From Pipra filicauda (lineage: Eukaryota; Chordata; Aves; Passeriformes; Pipridae), in NCBI RefSeq assembly GCF_003945595.2, contig NW_024104532.1, forward strand, positions 6,013,501-6,077,500: DNA of 64,000 nt, written 5' to 3'. Below are positions 51,101 through 64,000 of this stretch, piece after piece (the stretch's first letter is position 1; each line of letters starts with the position of its first letter). The notes under the pieces are model-generated. The model made no database searches, was not told the DNA's origin, and was given only the letters and a program-made list of their open reading frames with translations. Made by a program: the position numbers and the translations under genes.

Positions 51101-53899
51101 ACCAGGAGCAGTATTGGAGAAGGAATATGAAGCTGCAGGTAATGTTACCATTAATATATGAAAGCTTTTATCCAGTAGTCTCTCGGTAGAGCATGCCCTC
51201 CCTCTGTAGTCACTTTAGACTCTGAAATCCAGTTCTGTCTTAAATTCTAGTGACCCCTAGCTGAGGAGTCCTAGTGCTTCATATCCTGCAGCCAGGAATA
51301 ACCATTCCTCAGCGTATTCTCTGAACCACAGCTCAGACCCTACAGGAATCTTGCTGGGATTGGTGTATTTAAAAATTCTCTTCTAATGCAGGCTTGGGAT
51401 ACTGTGGTTTGCATAACAAAAAGAATGCCCAAGGTGTTTTCATAAGCAGCCATCCCACAGCACATATCAGATGGGTGCAGGTGCCATCATCTGTGCTGCA
51501 CCAAGGGCCAGGGTGTCTGTAAATGGGATAAGGCACTAGGAACAGATTTGCCTATCCAGGAAAACCTTGCTCCCTGCTCATGGGAGGGACAGCACAGAGC
51601 CTGTGCTGCTGGAGGGGAGCCCTGGGTAGTCTGTGCCTTTGGACAGGATGGAGTGAGTTTTAACCTCAATTAAATATGTATATAATATTTATATGTGCTT
51701 TGGGATGGCAGCCACCTGCAAAGCTACAAGATCCTTCTAATTCAGTAGGAGCTGTGGGCAGTGTGTGAAGGTGAGCCCACTTTAACCACGGGATATACCA
51801 GCAATGGGTGTTGAAATCTGACACATTGCAGATATACCTAATGTTAAAGTTAACCAGAGGGTTACAGCTGAGTTATGGCTGTTCAGTATAATTTCACTTT
51901 TTTTAAGACTTAGGGTTCCAGGAAATATATAGTCTAGCAAAACATCTCTATTTTTGTAAGCCGTTGATAAAAATTAGTTTGGCACTTGAAACAAAAATAT
52001 GGTTGGCTGAATAGTTAAAATTGTAAAAGAGAATAAAACATTATTTTTAATTATTTTTTAATTCCGTGGCAGCCTCTTGGGGCTTTGCCGCCTCTGACTT
52101 TTGCAGACCCCCGGGGGTTTGCCCGGTGCTCCTGGGCTGGGGGTCGGGGGAGTTCCTGTGCTGGTGGACGACGCAGGTTGGTGACAGGAGCCTCTCAGAA
52201 GAGAGGGATCAGCCGTGCCTCCTCTCCGTTAGAAGGCACCAGAGATCCACCGTGGCTCTCCCATTTCTCCAGCCGGGAAAGCTGGGGGGGGCTGTTGCGC
52301 ATGACGAGTGCCTTGCAGAGCCCACTTCACTTCCCCGAACTTCTTTTTCTAGTCCCGCTGAAAAAATTCCCCTACTTGAGGCTTCCCTCTGCTTGAGAGC
52401 CTCCTTTTTCTGAGCTGACGCAGTAGGAAAGCTCCATTCTTAAGAAAACTGAGGGAAATGTTTACTGTTTTCTTTTTTCTTAGTGTGCTCTCTGTTTACT
52501 GCAGACCAAAGCCCCAGCTGAAGGACATGAGGTTCTCTGTTTCCCATGGAAAATGAATCCCTCACTAGCTCTCGACACACTGAGCAGAGCAGTGTTTTCC
52601 CATTGCCCAGTGGGGCTGGACCAGGTGCCTTTGCAGTCCAGGGGCAGAGTTGGCTGTTCTGCAGGAGCTGTTGCAGAAGAGCTGCTTTCTGTCCTCTCAT
52701 TTGCTGCTTCTTTGTCCTACTCAGTAATTAGGCTTTAATATTTCATTTCTGCCAACATACAGAGATCCTGAAACTCTCCAGATGACCCAATCTGCAGACA
52801 ACAACTCTGGACTAAGACTTTTGTAACATTTCTGCTTCTTATTCCACTAATTCTCCTGGAGTATAGCTTTTGTTGGAAATAAAATTGGAAGAATAATGTT
52901 TAGAAAAAAATTCTAATGACTTACGGCAAAAAAATTTCAAATTTCATTTAAACCACTACTGTGAAAGATCAAATAGAAAGGATCTTCAGTCCAGCCAATT
53001 TTAGTCCATTTAGGAAAAGCTGCTTTGGGCATGCAGAAGACCACAGGTGGAACCTCTGAAAGGTAGGGAAGGGAATCTTGGGCCTCCCACGATGCTGGAA
53101 CTGTAGATAAATCACTAACCATTTATCTGCAGCACGAATCTGTTATCCTATCCACCACAGATGGGTAAACCACTTTGTTACTTGATTTCTGTGTGGTAAC
53201 TGCTGGATCCCCATCCTTGCTGTAGGGCTGTGCAGGTTGTCTCCCAGGACAGGAGCTGGGGTCCCAACACACCTGTCCCCAGAGCCCTGGTATGTGTCCT
53301 CACCTCGGGGCTGGGTGCTGAGGATGGGTGTCCCCTGGCCCAGCTCTGCAGGAATCCAGCTTCTTTCTCCCTCTGCAGTCCATGGGTTTATTTTTCAGAT
53401 AATTTGATTTGGTTTAGATAGTTTTAGGGGAGTCCAAGCCGTGTTTCAGCTCGTTGGTTCTTCTCTAAGTAATACAAGAGTATGGCTAAAGCTGGATAAT
53501 TGCTCTGACTTCTGTCTGCTCTGGGACAAGGACTGCTCTCCCTTGAAACCCCGGGAGTCTGAGCCTGCTCCTGGCACTTAGGAATGAGAGAAGAGAAGCC
53601 GATGTTCGAACAGTACGGACAATGGGGTGGGAAATGTGGTGTGTCTCTTCTTATGGGACCCTTTCTTTGGGAGTGCGGTCGGGCAGGGAAGGTGCCGTGA
53701 GCCCGGGACTCAGCTTTACAAAATCAGAGTGACCGGGGCCGGGCTCGAATGGGACCCTGCTCTGCTCGAGGCGGGTGGGTGTGGGGGGGGTGTGCGCACC
53801 TGGGCACGGAGGGCAGAGCCCGGCCCTCCCCTTTCCAAAAGCGATAAAAGTCACGGCACGAGGCTCGAGGAGGATAAGCCAGGAGCGAGGGCGGCAGGG
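48119..53899. other. PPP2R2B upstream intron or intergenic, nothing firm
   Basis: Mostly AT-rich single-copy DNA with no recognised exon, RNA gene or transposon. A modest GC-rich stretch at 52070-52400 contains open frames on the plus strand but no family match. Confidence 0.45.
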
Positions 53900-53938
53900 T
53901 GGTTCTGGCGGTGGGCTAATCGGGGGAACCGTCCTTAC

Positions 53939-54060
53939 CCGCCGCAGGGCGGGGACGGGGACGGGGACAGGTTCTGGCGGCGCGGGGGTGGTGGCGTGTC
54001 CGTGGCGTGTCCGTGGCGCGGTCCCGCGTGTCCCGCCCGCGCTGCCGCAGCTCCTCCCGC
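53939..54060 (-). other. PPP2R2B: Candidate first (untranslated) exon of PPP2R2B
   Basis: The minus strand has a donor at 53939, and the roughly 120 nt upstream contain no ATG in any frame, which fits a leader exon. The 5' end is unknown; 54060 is only a working boundary. It would splice to 48118 and then 47120, giving a transcript whose first AUG is that of MQDVLWCF. Confidence 0.4.
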
Positions 54061-54249
54061 AGCCGAAGGGGGTCCGGCCGGGACCCCGCGGGCGGACGGG
54101 CGGGCGACGGCGGGGCTGCTCCTCTTCCTCGGCTGCTCCGCTCTTCTGCTCCCGGCTCCTCCGCTCGGGGCTCCTCCGCTCCCGGCTCCTCTCCTCCTGC
54201 CCGCCGGCTGCTCGGTCCCGCCGCGGACCCCGCGCTCCGCTCTCCCCAG
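54061..54249 (+). other. STK32A: Probable first (untranslated) exon of STK32A
   Basis: The plus strand ends in a good donor (tctccccag/gtaggc) inside the CpG island, 2.5 kb upstream of the start-codon exon. The 5' limit is not visible, so the start given is approximate. A tandem GCTCCTCCGCTC-type repeat occupies 54150-54205. A second possible donor (CGCCT/GTAAGA) lies near 54956 and could define an alternative leader. Confidence 0.5.
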
Positions 54250-56723
54250 GTAGGCTCTCCCCGGCTGTGCTCTCCGGACCCGGGCTCTGATCCGCTGCCC
54301 CGGCGGCGGGGCTGGGCAGTGGGGGCGATCGCTCGCTGCTGGCGGCGGCTCGGGACGTGCGGTGCCCGCCGGCGGCAGCTCCGCCGCTGCCCGCAGCGTG
54401 TTACGGGCCGGGGTTCGCGCTGCCAGGGACCGGGCTGCGGCGAGGAGAACCGCAGACGACAGCCATGGCACTGATGGTGACACCCATGGCACTGATGGTG
54501 ACACCCACGGCACCTGCTCTCGTCCTTCCCGAGCGCCGTTGTGCCCGCGGGGGAGTTGAGGGTCGTTGGTTTCCCTGGGACCGCAGCGCAGGGTGATGTC
54601 CCTCCTGGCTGTGTCACCGTTCAGTCCCAGCCGCTCGGCAGAGCCGCAGCTTCCCCCCGAGCGGTGCTCGGGCAGCGCAGAGGGGGTGGGAGAAGTTGTC
54701 TGTGAACCCTCGGAGATCGTGGTCCTCTTCCAGGGGCTCAGCAGTCCCCACCAAGGGGAATGCGGCTGCTGCTCGTCCTCCAGGTGCACGTCCAGCCCTT
54801 CCCTCAGTCCCGCTGCGCTCCCTTCCTCTCAGAGCACACCCTGCTCGCGGTGCGAGTGCAAACCGCGCAGGTGGCTGCATTCCTCTGCTTTGCTTTGGGT
54901 TTGCGTTCATCTCCGGGGCTGGGGGCCGGGATCGCCCGGCTGCCTTCACGCCTGTAAGATGCTCGCTGACGAGACCCCGGGAACAACGAGGGTCCGACTC
55001 GAGCATGATGTTAGAGTGGAAGCATTAGTACTCTTGGCCCGAGGAAAAGTAATTATTTTAATAATTTTGTGACTTTGCAACGTGAAAGAGTAAAGGATGT
55101 ATCATTACCGTACCCCAGGTACACTTTGTAAAGATGCAAATGATTGTAATTAGTACTCAGATTAGCTTAACTTCAAGGAATACCTGCACTCCCTCCTCGG
55201 AGCTTGTACGTATTCATGTATTTTCAATAATAAATTCAGCTCCAGACTGCTGTACAAGGGAGTTTCCTTGGGTGTCTGAGCTTGGCTGACATCAGTCAGA
55301 TCACCAGGGTGTAGAAACAGTGGCATGGGAACCTGATTTATGGCTGTTGCATCTGAAGGTCTGTTTTTTCCTCTGAAGAGTAAGTTTTGGGGCTTGAAAA
55401 GAGGTGCTGGAGTGGCTTTGTTTGAAACTGAAGGCTCAGACTGTTCCTTTCAGAGGCACTGATAGGGATCGTAAACGTTTGCTGCTTCATTTGTTTTATT
55501 GTTGGATCTTGTTTCAGTTCTGAGATGGGAAATCAAGATTTTATTTTCCTTAGCATGAGAGAAGGAGCTGAGTGTGCTGATGTGGGAACCCACAGCATCC
55601 CATGGCAGCCCCAGTTCCCTGTAATTCTCTTTTCTCTGACATATATTTTATGATTCCTCCCTTTTCTGGTTCAATAACGTGATTTTGTTACTTTCAAAGT
55701 AAAAAAGTGAAGCTACTTAGTAGGTGTTTTCATAGTGTAGATCTGAGAAAATATTCCATGAACGAACAGATGCCCTGGAAAATGCTCCGGGTTGGACACA
55801 GTCCAGATCCTGATGCACTGTTACTCCCTCATTTTATTCTTTTAGGGCTTTGTACTTCCAACGAGAAATAAACTCGTATGTCAAAGGGATGTTATTATCA
55901 AAACCAGGCAAATAAAGGTGCTTTGCATGTAAATGCTTCAGATGTAAGGTGGCTGCTGTACCCTATGGAGAGCATTCAGACTCTCTCAGCTGTCACTGAA
56001 CTCTACAGAGTGCTACACTCCAGTGTTCCCATACGTGTCAGGGAAAACTGAAACCTGTGCTGTCTGCTAATGACAGCTGTTCCTTTGCAATGGGAGAGGA
56101 AAGCCAGCCACTGCAGCCAGCACCAAGCCAGAAATCAGGTTTACTTTTTTGTTCATAGCTCATATATGAAAAAAATTTTTTAAGAACTTGCGTGATAACT
56201 GCACCTTGATTTTACATGGAATCTTTTCAATAAAAAAGCCCAGAAAGGTATGATTTTGTCCCAAATGAAAGACCTATGTAACAGCTTAGACCAAAAGGTT
56301 GACACTTTGAATTTCTTCTTCTATAGCTTTTACTGTCCCATGTGACCTCAGCAGTCAAAAGTGCTTTTTGATTTTTGTCTAGCCAAGTCACTATGTCCAT
56401 TTATTTTGGATATTGCCCTCACTACAATTAGTCATCACTGAAGCTACAAAATATGTGTTGGATAATATAGCAAACACGAGCCAGATCCTCGGATCTTTGG
56501 GTCTGCTGATCTGTTTCTACCCTTCCCATAGTGGGCAGCAGTCCTGGTCTGGGTTACAAGGTTATGGTGTTACTGGTTTCCCTAATAAACTCCATTGTAA
56601 TGTGCTTTTTCCCTGACACTCAGCGTTTCCCTCAGAGCAGTGAACCTCTAGTGAGAATTTTGCAAGCTCTAAATGCTTCTTCATCCTGAGTGATGGTGAA
56701 TTTTTGCCTCCTGCCCTCTCCAG
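54250..56723 (+). other. STK32A: STK32A intron 1
   Basis: Runs from the leader donor to the acceptor at 56722-56723. It includes the rest of the CpG island and a 21-bp tandem duplication at 54473-54514. Otherwise nothing is recognised. Confidence 0.5.
54473..54514 (+). repeat. 21-bp tandem duplication
   Basis: The unit ccatggcactgatggtgaca plus one c occurs twice in direct tandem, followed by a decayed third start. It lies in the CpG island downstream of the STK32A leader donor. Confidence 0.85.
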
Positions 56724-56833
56724 GATGCACTAGGACATTGCTGAGTTCTGCTGGGATTGACCCGCAGTAGCACCGTCCCAGGGCTGAGTGGAACCAGAGG
56801 AGTGGGGAGCACTGAGCCTGGGCTGAGCACACC
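56724..56833 (+). other. STK32A: STK32A 5' untranslated part of exon 2
   Basis: A pyrimidine-rich acceptor (gcctcctgccctctccag) ends at 56723 and leaves 110 nt before the ATG. The start context ACACCATGG has a purine (A) at -3 and G at +4, a strong initiation context. The upstream leader exon is inferred. Confidence 0.6.
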
Positions 56834-56885
56834 ATGGGGGCAAACACCTCCAGCAAGTCACCACCCTTCAGTGGGAACGAGGATG
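56834..56885 (+). CDS. STK32A: STK32A coding exon 1 (start codon)
   Basis: Seventeen codons plus one base reading MGANTSSKSPPFSGNED, then a donor (GATG/GTAAGA). Human STK32A starts MGANTSRKPPVFDENED, the same length. Gly2 with Ser at position 6 fits the N-myristoylation consensus, so the kinase is probably lipidated and membrane-associated. The segment before the kinase domain is variable, as seen in residues 7-15. The next exon completes a Val codon. Confidence 0.95.
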
Positions 56886-59800
56886 GTAAGAGCTTTTCCT
56901 GTTTGTTCTGCTGGACTGCAGAGTCCTCGGTGCAGACTGTGACTGTGAGGGTTGTGGGCAGTGCCCATCCTGGGGCTGCAAAATGCCCGGGAGCTCTGGG
57001 TCAGCAGGGGTGTGTGGAGGTCAGCAGCAGCAGCACCAGCAGCAGCAGTGTGCCCATAGTCCCTGCAGAGCTGTAATCTGTTTTTTGGGGTCCTTTTGCC
57101 TCCCCTCGCAGCAGCTGGCTCTGGGAGCAGGACTGTCAGCAGAGCTTTGGTGTTGAGGTGTCCCTGGCACGCAAAGGCAGGGACAAAACACTGCTGCTCT
57201 GGAGGCTGGGGAGGTTTGTTCTGGAGGTCCCAGCATGTGGAGGACCGGTAGGAAATGTGGTGGGAAGGTGGCTTGAGCAATGAGTGTTCCCATGGGTGTT
57301 CCTGATAGCTGCCCATCTGGGCAGTGCTGCCCACAGGCATGGGGAGGCCAAGCCTGCAGCCTAGGTCAGCTGGAAAAGGAGGGTTGGAAAAGTACTGCTT
57401 GGAGCAGTATTGAAGGCCAGGGTCCCTGTGCTGCCAAGATTACAGAGGCAGTCATTAAAAGATTGCTCCATAAATATATTTGCTGTTGCATGAGTCAGCT
57501 TGCTGACTGCCATATGGGCTTTTACCTAGGTACAACAACAAAATGCATCTGTAGATAAATACAAATACATATAATTAAAAGTAAAATATGCAAGGACCTG
57601 GATACCCCATCAACTCTTGTCCAACGTGCCCCATGGTGCCACTGCAGGTCTGTGGCTGTTTGGCTAAACCAGCTGCGCTTTCCAATTTATTAATGTAACT
57701 GCTTGCAAGTTTTCTTTGTTTTTCATATTTTTTCCCAGTTGCTGTAGTGCAAAAGAAATCAGTGCTGTAAAGTTTTCCTGGAGATTTTATTCCTGGTGCA
57801 TCTCAATGCTCAGTTTTGGCATCTCTAATGAACAACCACTTGTGCTTGCTCGGGATGATGAGCACTTCTGTTCCTGACCACCTTCCTCGGGGTGATGTGC
57901 CCTGGCTGTGGGATTTTCCCTGAGGTGGCTGGTCTCTGCTGGGTGTCTCTCTGGGTTTGACGTGATTCATGCAGCACTAACTCCTGCAACAGAAACACAG
58001 CAATGCCAGGAAAGGCCCCGTCCTGACCATCTTGGGTGGTTCAGTGTCAGTCTGTTGGGCTTCAGTGGGCTCAGGGCCACCCTTCCACACTGATGCAGCT
58101 TCCAGACCAGTGCAGTTCTGCTTCCATGGCCCTACCTAAATTTAAAAAGTGGTAGCACATTTTTTTCTCTAATTTGTTGTGTTTTATTATACTGAGGGAA
58201 GAGAAATCAGGCTGAAACGGAGATGTCCTCTATGGAATTTTCCATTATCTTGCAAATCAGTGACCACAGGCTATATCACCTTAGACGTCACAATCTTGTC
58301 CTTACTCTAATTTCAACTTAAATTGTAGTTAAGTAAGAGCTGCTGGGTACAGCAGGAAGCAGCACAGTGTTCCATGGCACGGGCAGGTCCCTCCCCCGGG
58401 CTGTGGGCAGTGGGGACCAGTCCCACCTCTGTGGCTGTGCCACAGGGAGACTTTTCCTTTGGGACCAGTGAGGGTGGGTGGAACAGCACAAGTGGTATGG
58501 GTGCTCCAGTGCCAATCCTAATGACTCTTGCATATTTTCCCAAATTGCTGTTGCTATAATTTCACTCTTTTCTGTGGCACCATGATTTTTATTTGAACTT
58601 TTTGAAGGGCTTCGTTTGCCTTCAGCTGAAGCAGGGTGACAGTATTATTTTTTCTCTCAGCATTTCCTCTGATAATTGTGGATAATAAGCAAGTGAGCTG
58701 AAAAGAAAATGTAATAATCAGACAGAAGGTTCAGGGCTACAAAGTGATCTGACTCCTGGCATAGTCAGGATGAGACCATGTGAAAAGCCAGATTTTTTTT
58801 GCGCTGTTCCTGTGCTGAAGGGCGTGGGAAGAATCCAAGGGGGTGGCAGCCTGGTGTTCTCCCCACTAAATTTGGTGGAAAATAAACCAGAAATAGATAG
58901 TAGGTGAGGACAGTGGTGGGTCAGAAGGACACACATCATTCCATGGTCCTTTGCTGGTGCCCTCTCCAGCCCACCAGCAGCTGCTCTGAGTTTAAATCAC
59001 CCTTGGACTGAACAGAGCATCAGCATCATCCTCTGCCTGGGTCTGCACCACGTCCCACTCTCCAGTACAGAGGGACTGGCATGATCACTGAGTGGCAGTA
59101 CTTGTTTTCCTGAGGCTGCAGAGCAGAGGAGGAGAAAGGGAGGGAGAGACTATGATGAAAATGGGAGAAATTGCAGTGAGAAAAGGAAGGGGAGTTGTAA
59201 CAGACTCTGTGGTGCTGTGCTTGCTGTGCTGGGGTGGGCAACAGGGTCGGGGGGACCTGAGCTCCTGAAGCACTGATTTTCCTTGGCAGATGACCCTGGG
59301 GACTTTGGCAGGGTTGACTGATCTTTGTTAAGGATGTTTTTTGTGGCTGGTTGGGATCTGTACTTTTTAATATAAATATTGTTCCTTGAACCTCAGTTTA
59401 GAAATATGATCCCTGCTTACAAAATAGTGTTTCATGATTATACCTCAGTTACTTCTTTATGGCAATTGTATTATCTTCCTTTGCATCTCCTAAACACTGT
59501 TTGTCTGAGTTGGCAGAGCACATGAGTTTTTTCTCTGAAGGGCAAAAGCTTTGTCTTTTTCTTTGTTTTAGATGCCATCAGGCAGGGAAATGTGGCTTGT
59601 CAATTCTGTAGCTGTGATTCAGAATGAACAGCATGTGTTTGGTTCCCGACTTGGACACCACAAACTTCAGTGCTCTTCAGGAGCGGGATGGTAGGAAGGC
59701 TAAACCAGGAAAAGGTTAAAATTTGCCTGTACCTAGTTTGAGAGTCTTAAATGAAGTATGCAACTTAGCTTTTTTACACCCAGCTCAGTTATAGGCCTGT

Positions 59801-60754
59801 GTTTAAAATGTTAATGAAAACATCAACATTAAATAACAAGGAGGAAGAGGGTGTGAACATGTTCATGAAAGCATTCCTGTAAAGGACAATAGAGATACAG
59901 GGGGTGGACATGCAAAAACTGGCTGCTGGTCTAACTCCTCTGGATTTGCAGCCGTTCCAGATGTTAATGCCCAGCTGTTAATGCCATGGTCTGCCCTGCT
60001 CTGCAGAGCCCCATGTGGGGTCCCAGTGCTGGGGACCAGAGATCCCCCTCTCCCCACAGCTGAGGCTGTGGCACAGCACAGGGCTACTGAAGCTGACCTC
60101 TCTCTGCAGCAGGCACCTCTCTCATCTTCCCCTGCAGGTGATAAGCATCTTCACCCTCCCTTTTTGTTCTGCAGGTACCCTTCTCTCTGATGGTCTCGCT
60201 GGCAAACAGGTCCAGTTAAACTCAGTCATCATCAGCTTGGATTTACTCTGATATTTGCAGCTGTTCTGGGTTTGAGAAAGGGCATCTGTGCCTGAAAGCT
60301 CGTGTTCCTTCCAAGTGCTGTAGCTGGTCACCTTAAACTTTGCTTTGGTTAGACTGTGCCATCCTACCTGAAAAGGTAATGGCAATGTTTTCATGAGGTA
60401 TAAGGGTTTCATGGACTAAGCTTTGCATTTGTTCTCAGCAGGAGCAAGATGAGGCTGATATCTCTAACAGGTAGGGCAGGAGGGCAGAGTGAGAACATCA
60501 GCTTGGTGGTTCTCTGCCTGATCTACCATTGACAGAGTCTGACCCAGGGAATTTCCCTTTGCAGCTGAGCTGGAATGAAAAAAATCCCTGTTAAATGCCA
60601 AGTTTAAATAACACCCAAATCTCCAAAAGAAACAGAGTGTTGCTGGGGTATCCCTCATTTTTCTCAGCTCATATGGAGGAAAAATAGAAATAATGTGATA
60701 TCATCAAGTGTTTGCTCAGCCATTTAATACTGAAATATTTCCTCTTTCTTGCAG
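56886..60754 (+). other. STK32A: STK32A intron after the start exon
   Basis: No further exon is recognised. A CAG-rich tract, (CAG)4 CAC (CAG)4, lies at 57022-57048. The rest is single-copy sequence. Confidence 0.6.
57022..57048 (+). repeat. Interrupted CAG trinucleotide tract
   Basis: Four CAG units, one CAC interruption and four more CAG units, 27 bp in all, in the sense strand of an STK32A intron just after the start exon. Confidence 0.9.
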
Positions 60755-60810
60755 TTACCTTCGACCATTTTGAGATTTTGCGAGCTATTGGGAAGGGCAG
60801 CTTTGGAAAA
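60755..60810 (+). CDS. STK32A: STK32A exon, glycine-rich loop
   Basis: A 56-nt exon between a strong acceptor (cctctttcttgcag) and donor (GTGAGT). It encodes V18-K36: VTFDHFEILRAIGKGSFGK. The GKGSFG stretch (residues 30-35) is the ATP-binding glycine-rich loop, and FDHFEILRAIGKGSFGK is identical to the family at this site; only Thr19 replaces the human Asn. The exon begins by completing the split Val codon and ends on a codon boundary. Confidence 0.97.
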
Positions 60811-62023
60811 GTGAGTGTTTTGGGACCTAATCACTGTGTGGACAGCTGGAGGTGTAACTGGGTGGAAGTGGGTGAACTGGAGGCTTGCATGACAGCACAG
60901 AACCAAAGCCCTGCATTGTCAGTGAGCCTTGACCTGAGCTTCAACTCCTGGTAATCAGGAAGGATTCAGAGCTCGATTCCTCATCCATTCTGTACCCACA
61001 AATTATATTACAGGAGATTAAAATGAGAAATTGATCAATCAAATGAATGGAATTTCGTTACGTTTCTGAATTAGCATTTCCTAAGATTTCCCAGCAAATC
61101 AACACTGAACATCATGATGCATATTTAATAAACATCTACAATCAATATGAAAGCCTGGCAGGTTTTTTAATATGTTAAATATTTCTCTGTGAGACACAGT
61201 GTTTGTTATTAAGCATCAAGTTTCGGTCATGCATTTTATTTTTATGCTGTTGTGGAATTTGCCACTTGTATAGGCTGGCAGAAGGTCATTTGCCTCTTCA
61301 CATAAAGGCACCCTGATGCCAGAAGTGGGATGTGTCTTGGGTGCAGAGGGCAACAAAAATCTCAGACAAAGAGACAAAGAGATTTATCTGGAGGAAAAAA
61401 AAAAAAAAAGTTTGACTGAAACTTGCAAATTCATCCCAACCTCATAAACTGTTGTGTAAACAAATCCGAGCCACTGGCCTGTTTCATTGTGCACTCTCAC
61501 AGGCTCGGAGGCTTGCCTTGAAGCGATGTTTCTTTCTAGATTTGGGGACATATAAGAAAAGTTACAATTCAAAGCCCAGTATCCCTAAAACAAAGCTCAG
61601 GATTCACTGTGAGCTGAGTGACACTTCCCAGGAAGGTGAGGATCAGGTGCTGCTCCCCATGACCGAACTGTAGTTCTGTGGTGGAGGGGGCTCTCCCCAG
61701 CAGTAACTAGTGTGGGAGGGATGGACATGACCATTATTAGTGAGTGATATTAAATTAAATGTTGACTTCTGTGCCATTCCCTATCTCCCATCTTGTGGTG
61801 ATAAATTCATTCTGCTCACCTTCCCCACAAAATTTCTCTTCAGGTGAAAACTAGGCAAGAAATTCCTGGGCAAGGTCCAGTGTTGCAGCATCAGTGCACG
61901 GAGTTGTGCCTTGGCAGTGTGGACTCTGCCAAAGCCACTGGAGAACACTTGTGTCATTGGGTTTTACCAGCCAAAATTAGCTGACAAATCATCTCTGATT
62001 TATCCCCTGATTTGCTCTCCTAG
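60811..62023 (+). other. STK32A: STK32A intron
   Basis: AT-rich sequence with an A-run near 61394-61409. No exon or transposon is recognised. Confidence 0.7.

Positions 62024-64000
<1,977 letters not shown>

Larger units (their letters stand above)
1..53939 (-). other. PPP2R2B: PPP2R2B 5' gene region (minus strand, partial)
   Basis: This span holds the alternative 5' exons of the gene for the B-beta (B55-beta) regulatory subunit of protein phosphatase 2A. B55 subunits are WD-repeat beta-propellers that choose substrates for the PP2A core enzyme; B-beta is mainly neuronal. Three N-terminal coding exons at about 27.0, 44.7 and 47.1 kb match the B55 family. All end in phase 1 after a Glu codon, as needed to join the common exon that begins ADIISTVEF. 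That exon and the rest of the propeller are not seen here and should lie to the left of position 1. The right boundary is a candidate first-exon donor at 53939 and is inferred. Gene identity rests on the MEED and MKCF starts (PPP2R2C starts MGED) and on the STK32A neighbour. Confidence 0.85.
53900..54960. promoter_or_regulatory. CpG island, candidate bidirectional PPP2R2B/STK32A promoter
   Basis: A dense CpG island holds a strong minus-strand donor (GGCGG/GTAAGG, exon end 53939) and a strong plus-strand donor (CCCAG/GTAGGC, exon end 54249). This is the arrangement expected of head-to-head first exons fired from one promoter. A G-quadruplex-type run occupies 53947-53966. No TATA box is seen. 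The long frames on both strands (up to 284 codons on the minus strand) are low-complexity Pro/Ala/Arg/Gly artefacts. Confidence 0.7.

Noticed and set aside
53916..54789. Minus-strand frames of 233 and 284 codons
   Set aside because: Both lie in the CpG island, have Arg/Pro/Ala/Gly-rich composition, overlap opposite-strand open frames and show no domain. GC-rich DNA lacks stops by chance.

Overview
This is a vertebrate, almost certainly bird, genomic window. Two CR1 LINE 3' fragments (2380-2826 and 21212-21269), short GC-rich CpG islands set in ordinary non-coding DNA, and small coding exons with GT/AG splice sites separated by kilobases all point that way. No bacterial, viral or CRISPR feature is visible. 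Nearly all long open frames are chance frames in GC-rich or repetitive DNA. The real coding content is seven short exons from two genes.

The left and middle of the window hold the 5' part of PPP2R2B on the minus strand. PPP2R2B encodes the B-beta regulatory subunit of protein phosphatase 2A. Three alternative N-terminal coding exons are recognisable: the classical B-beta-1 exon (26986-27055, begins MEED), the mitochondrial-type B-beta-2 exon (44638-44716, begins MKCFSRYLPY), and an exon at 47043-47120 carrying WCFSQVKG, the signature of the paralogues PPP2R2A and PPP2R2D. All three end with a Glu codon plus one base, so any of them can join the same phase-1 common exon. That common exon, and the WD-repeat exons after it, lie beyond the left edge. 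Two probable untranslated exons (48009-48118, and one ending at 53939) extend the gene toward a CpG island at about 54 kb. Bases 1-26985 are the first intron downstream of the B-beta-1 exon.

The right end holds the 5' part of STK32A (YANK1 kinase) on the plus strand. It comprises a probable leader exon ending at 54249, the start-codon exon (56724-56885) and three kinase-domain exons (60755-60810, 62024-62175, 63687-63860). These give 144 complete codons plus two bases and stop just before the catalytic HRD aspartate.

The two genes lie head to head, and their outermost splice donors are only 310 bp apart in one CpG island, which suggests a shared bidirectional promoter. PPP2R2B/STK32A is one of three PPP2R2-STK32 pairs known in vertebrates (PPP2R2C/STK32B and PPP2R2D/STK32C are the others), which supports the gene assignments. 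The finding most worth following is the PPP2R2A/D-type exon inside PPP2R2B together with its AUG-free candidate leader exons. It implies that this one gene keeps both N-terminal types that are otherwise divided among its paralogues.
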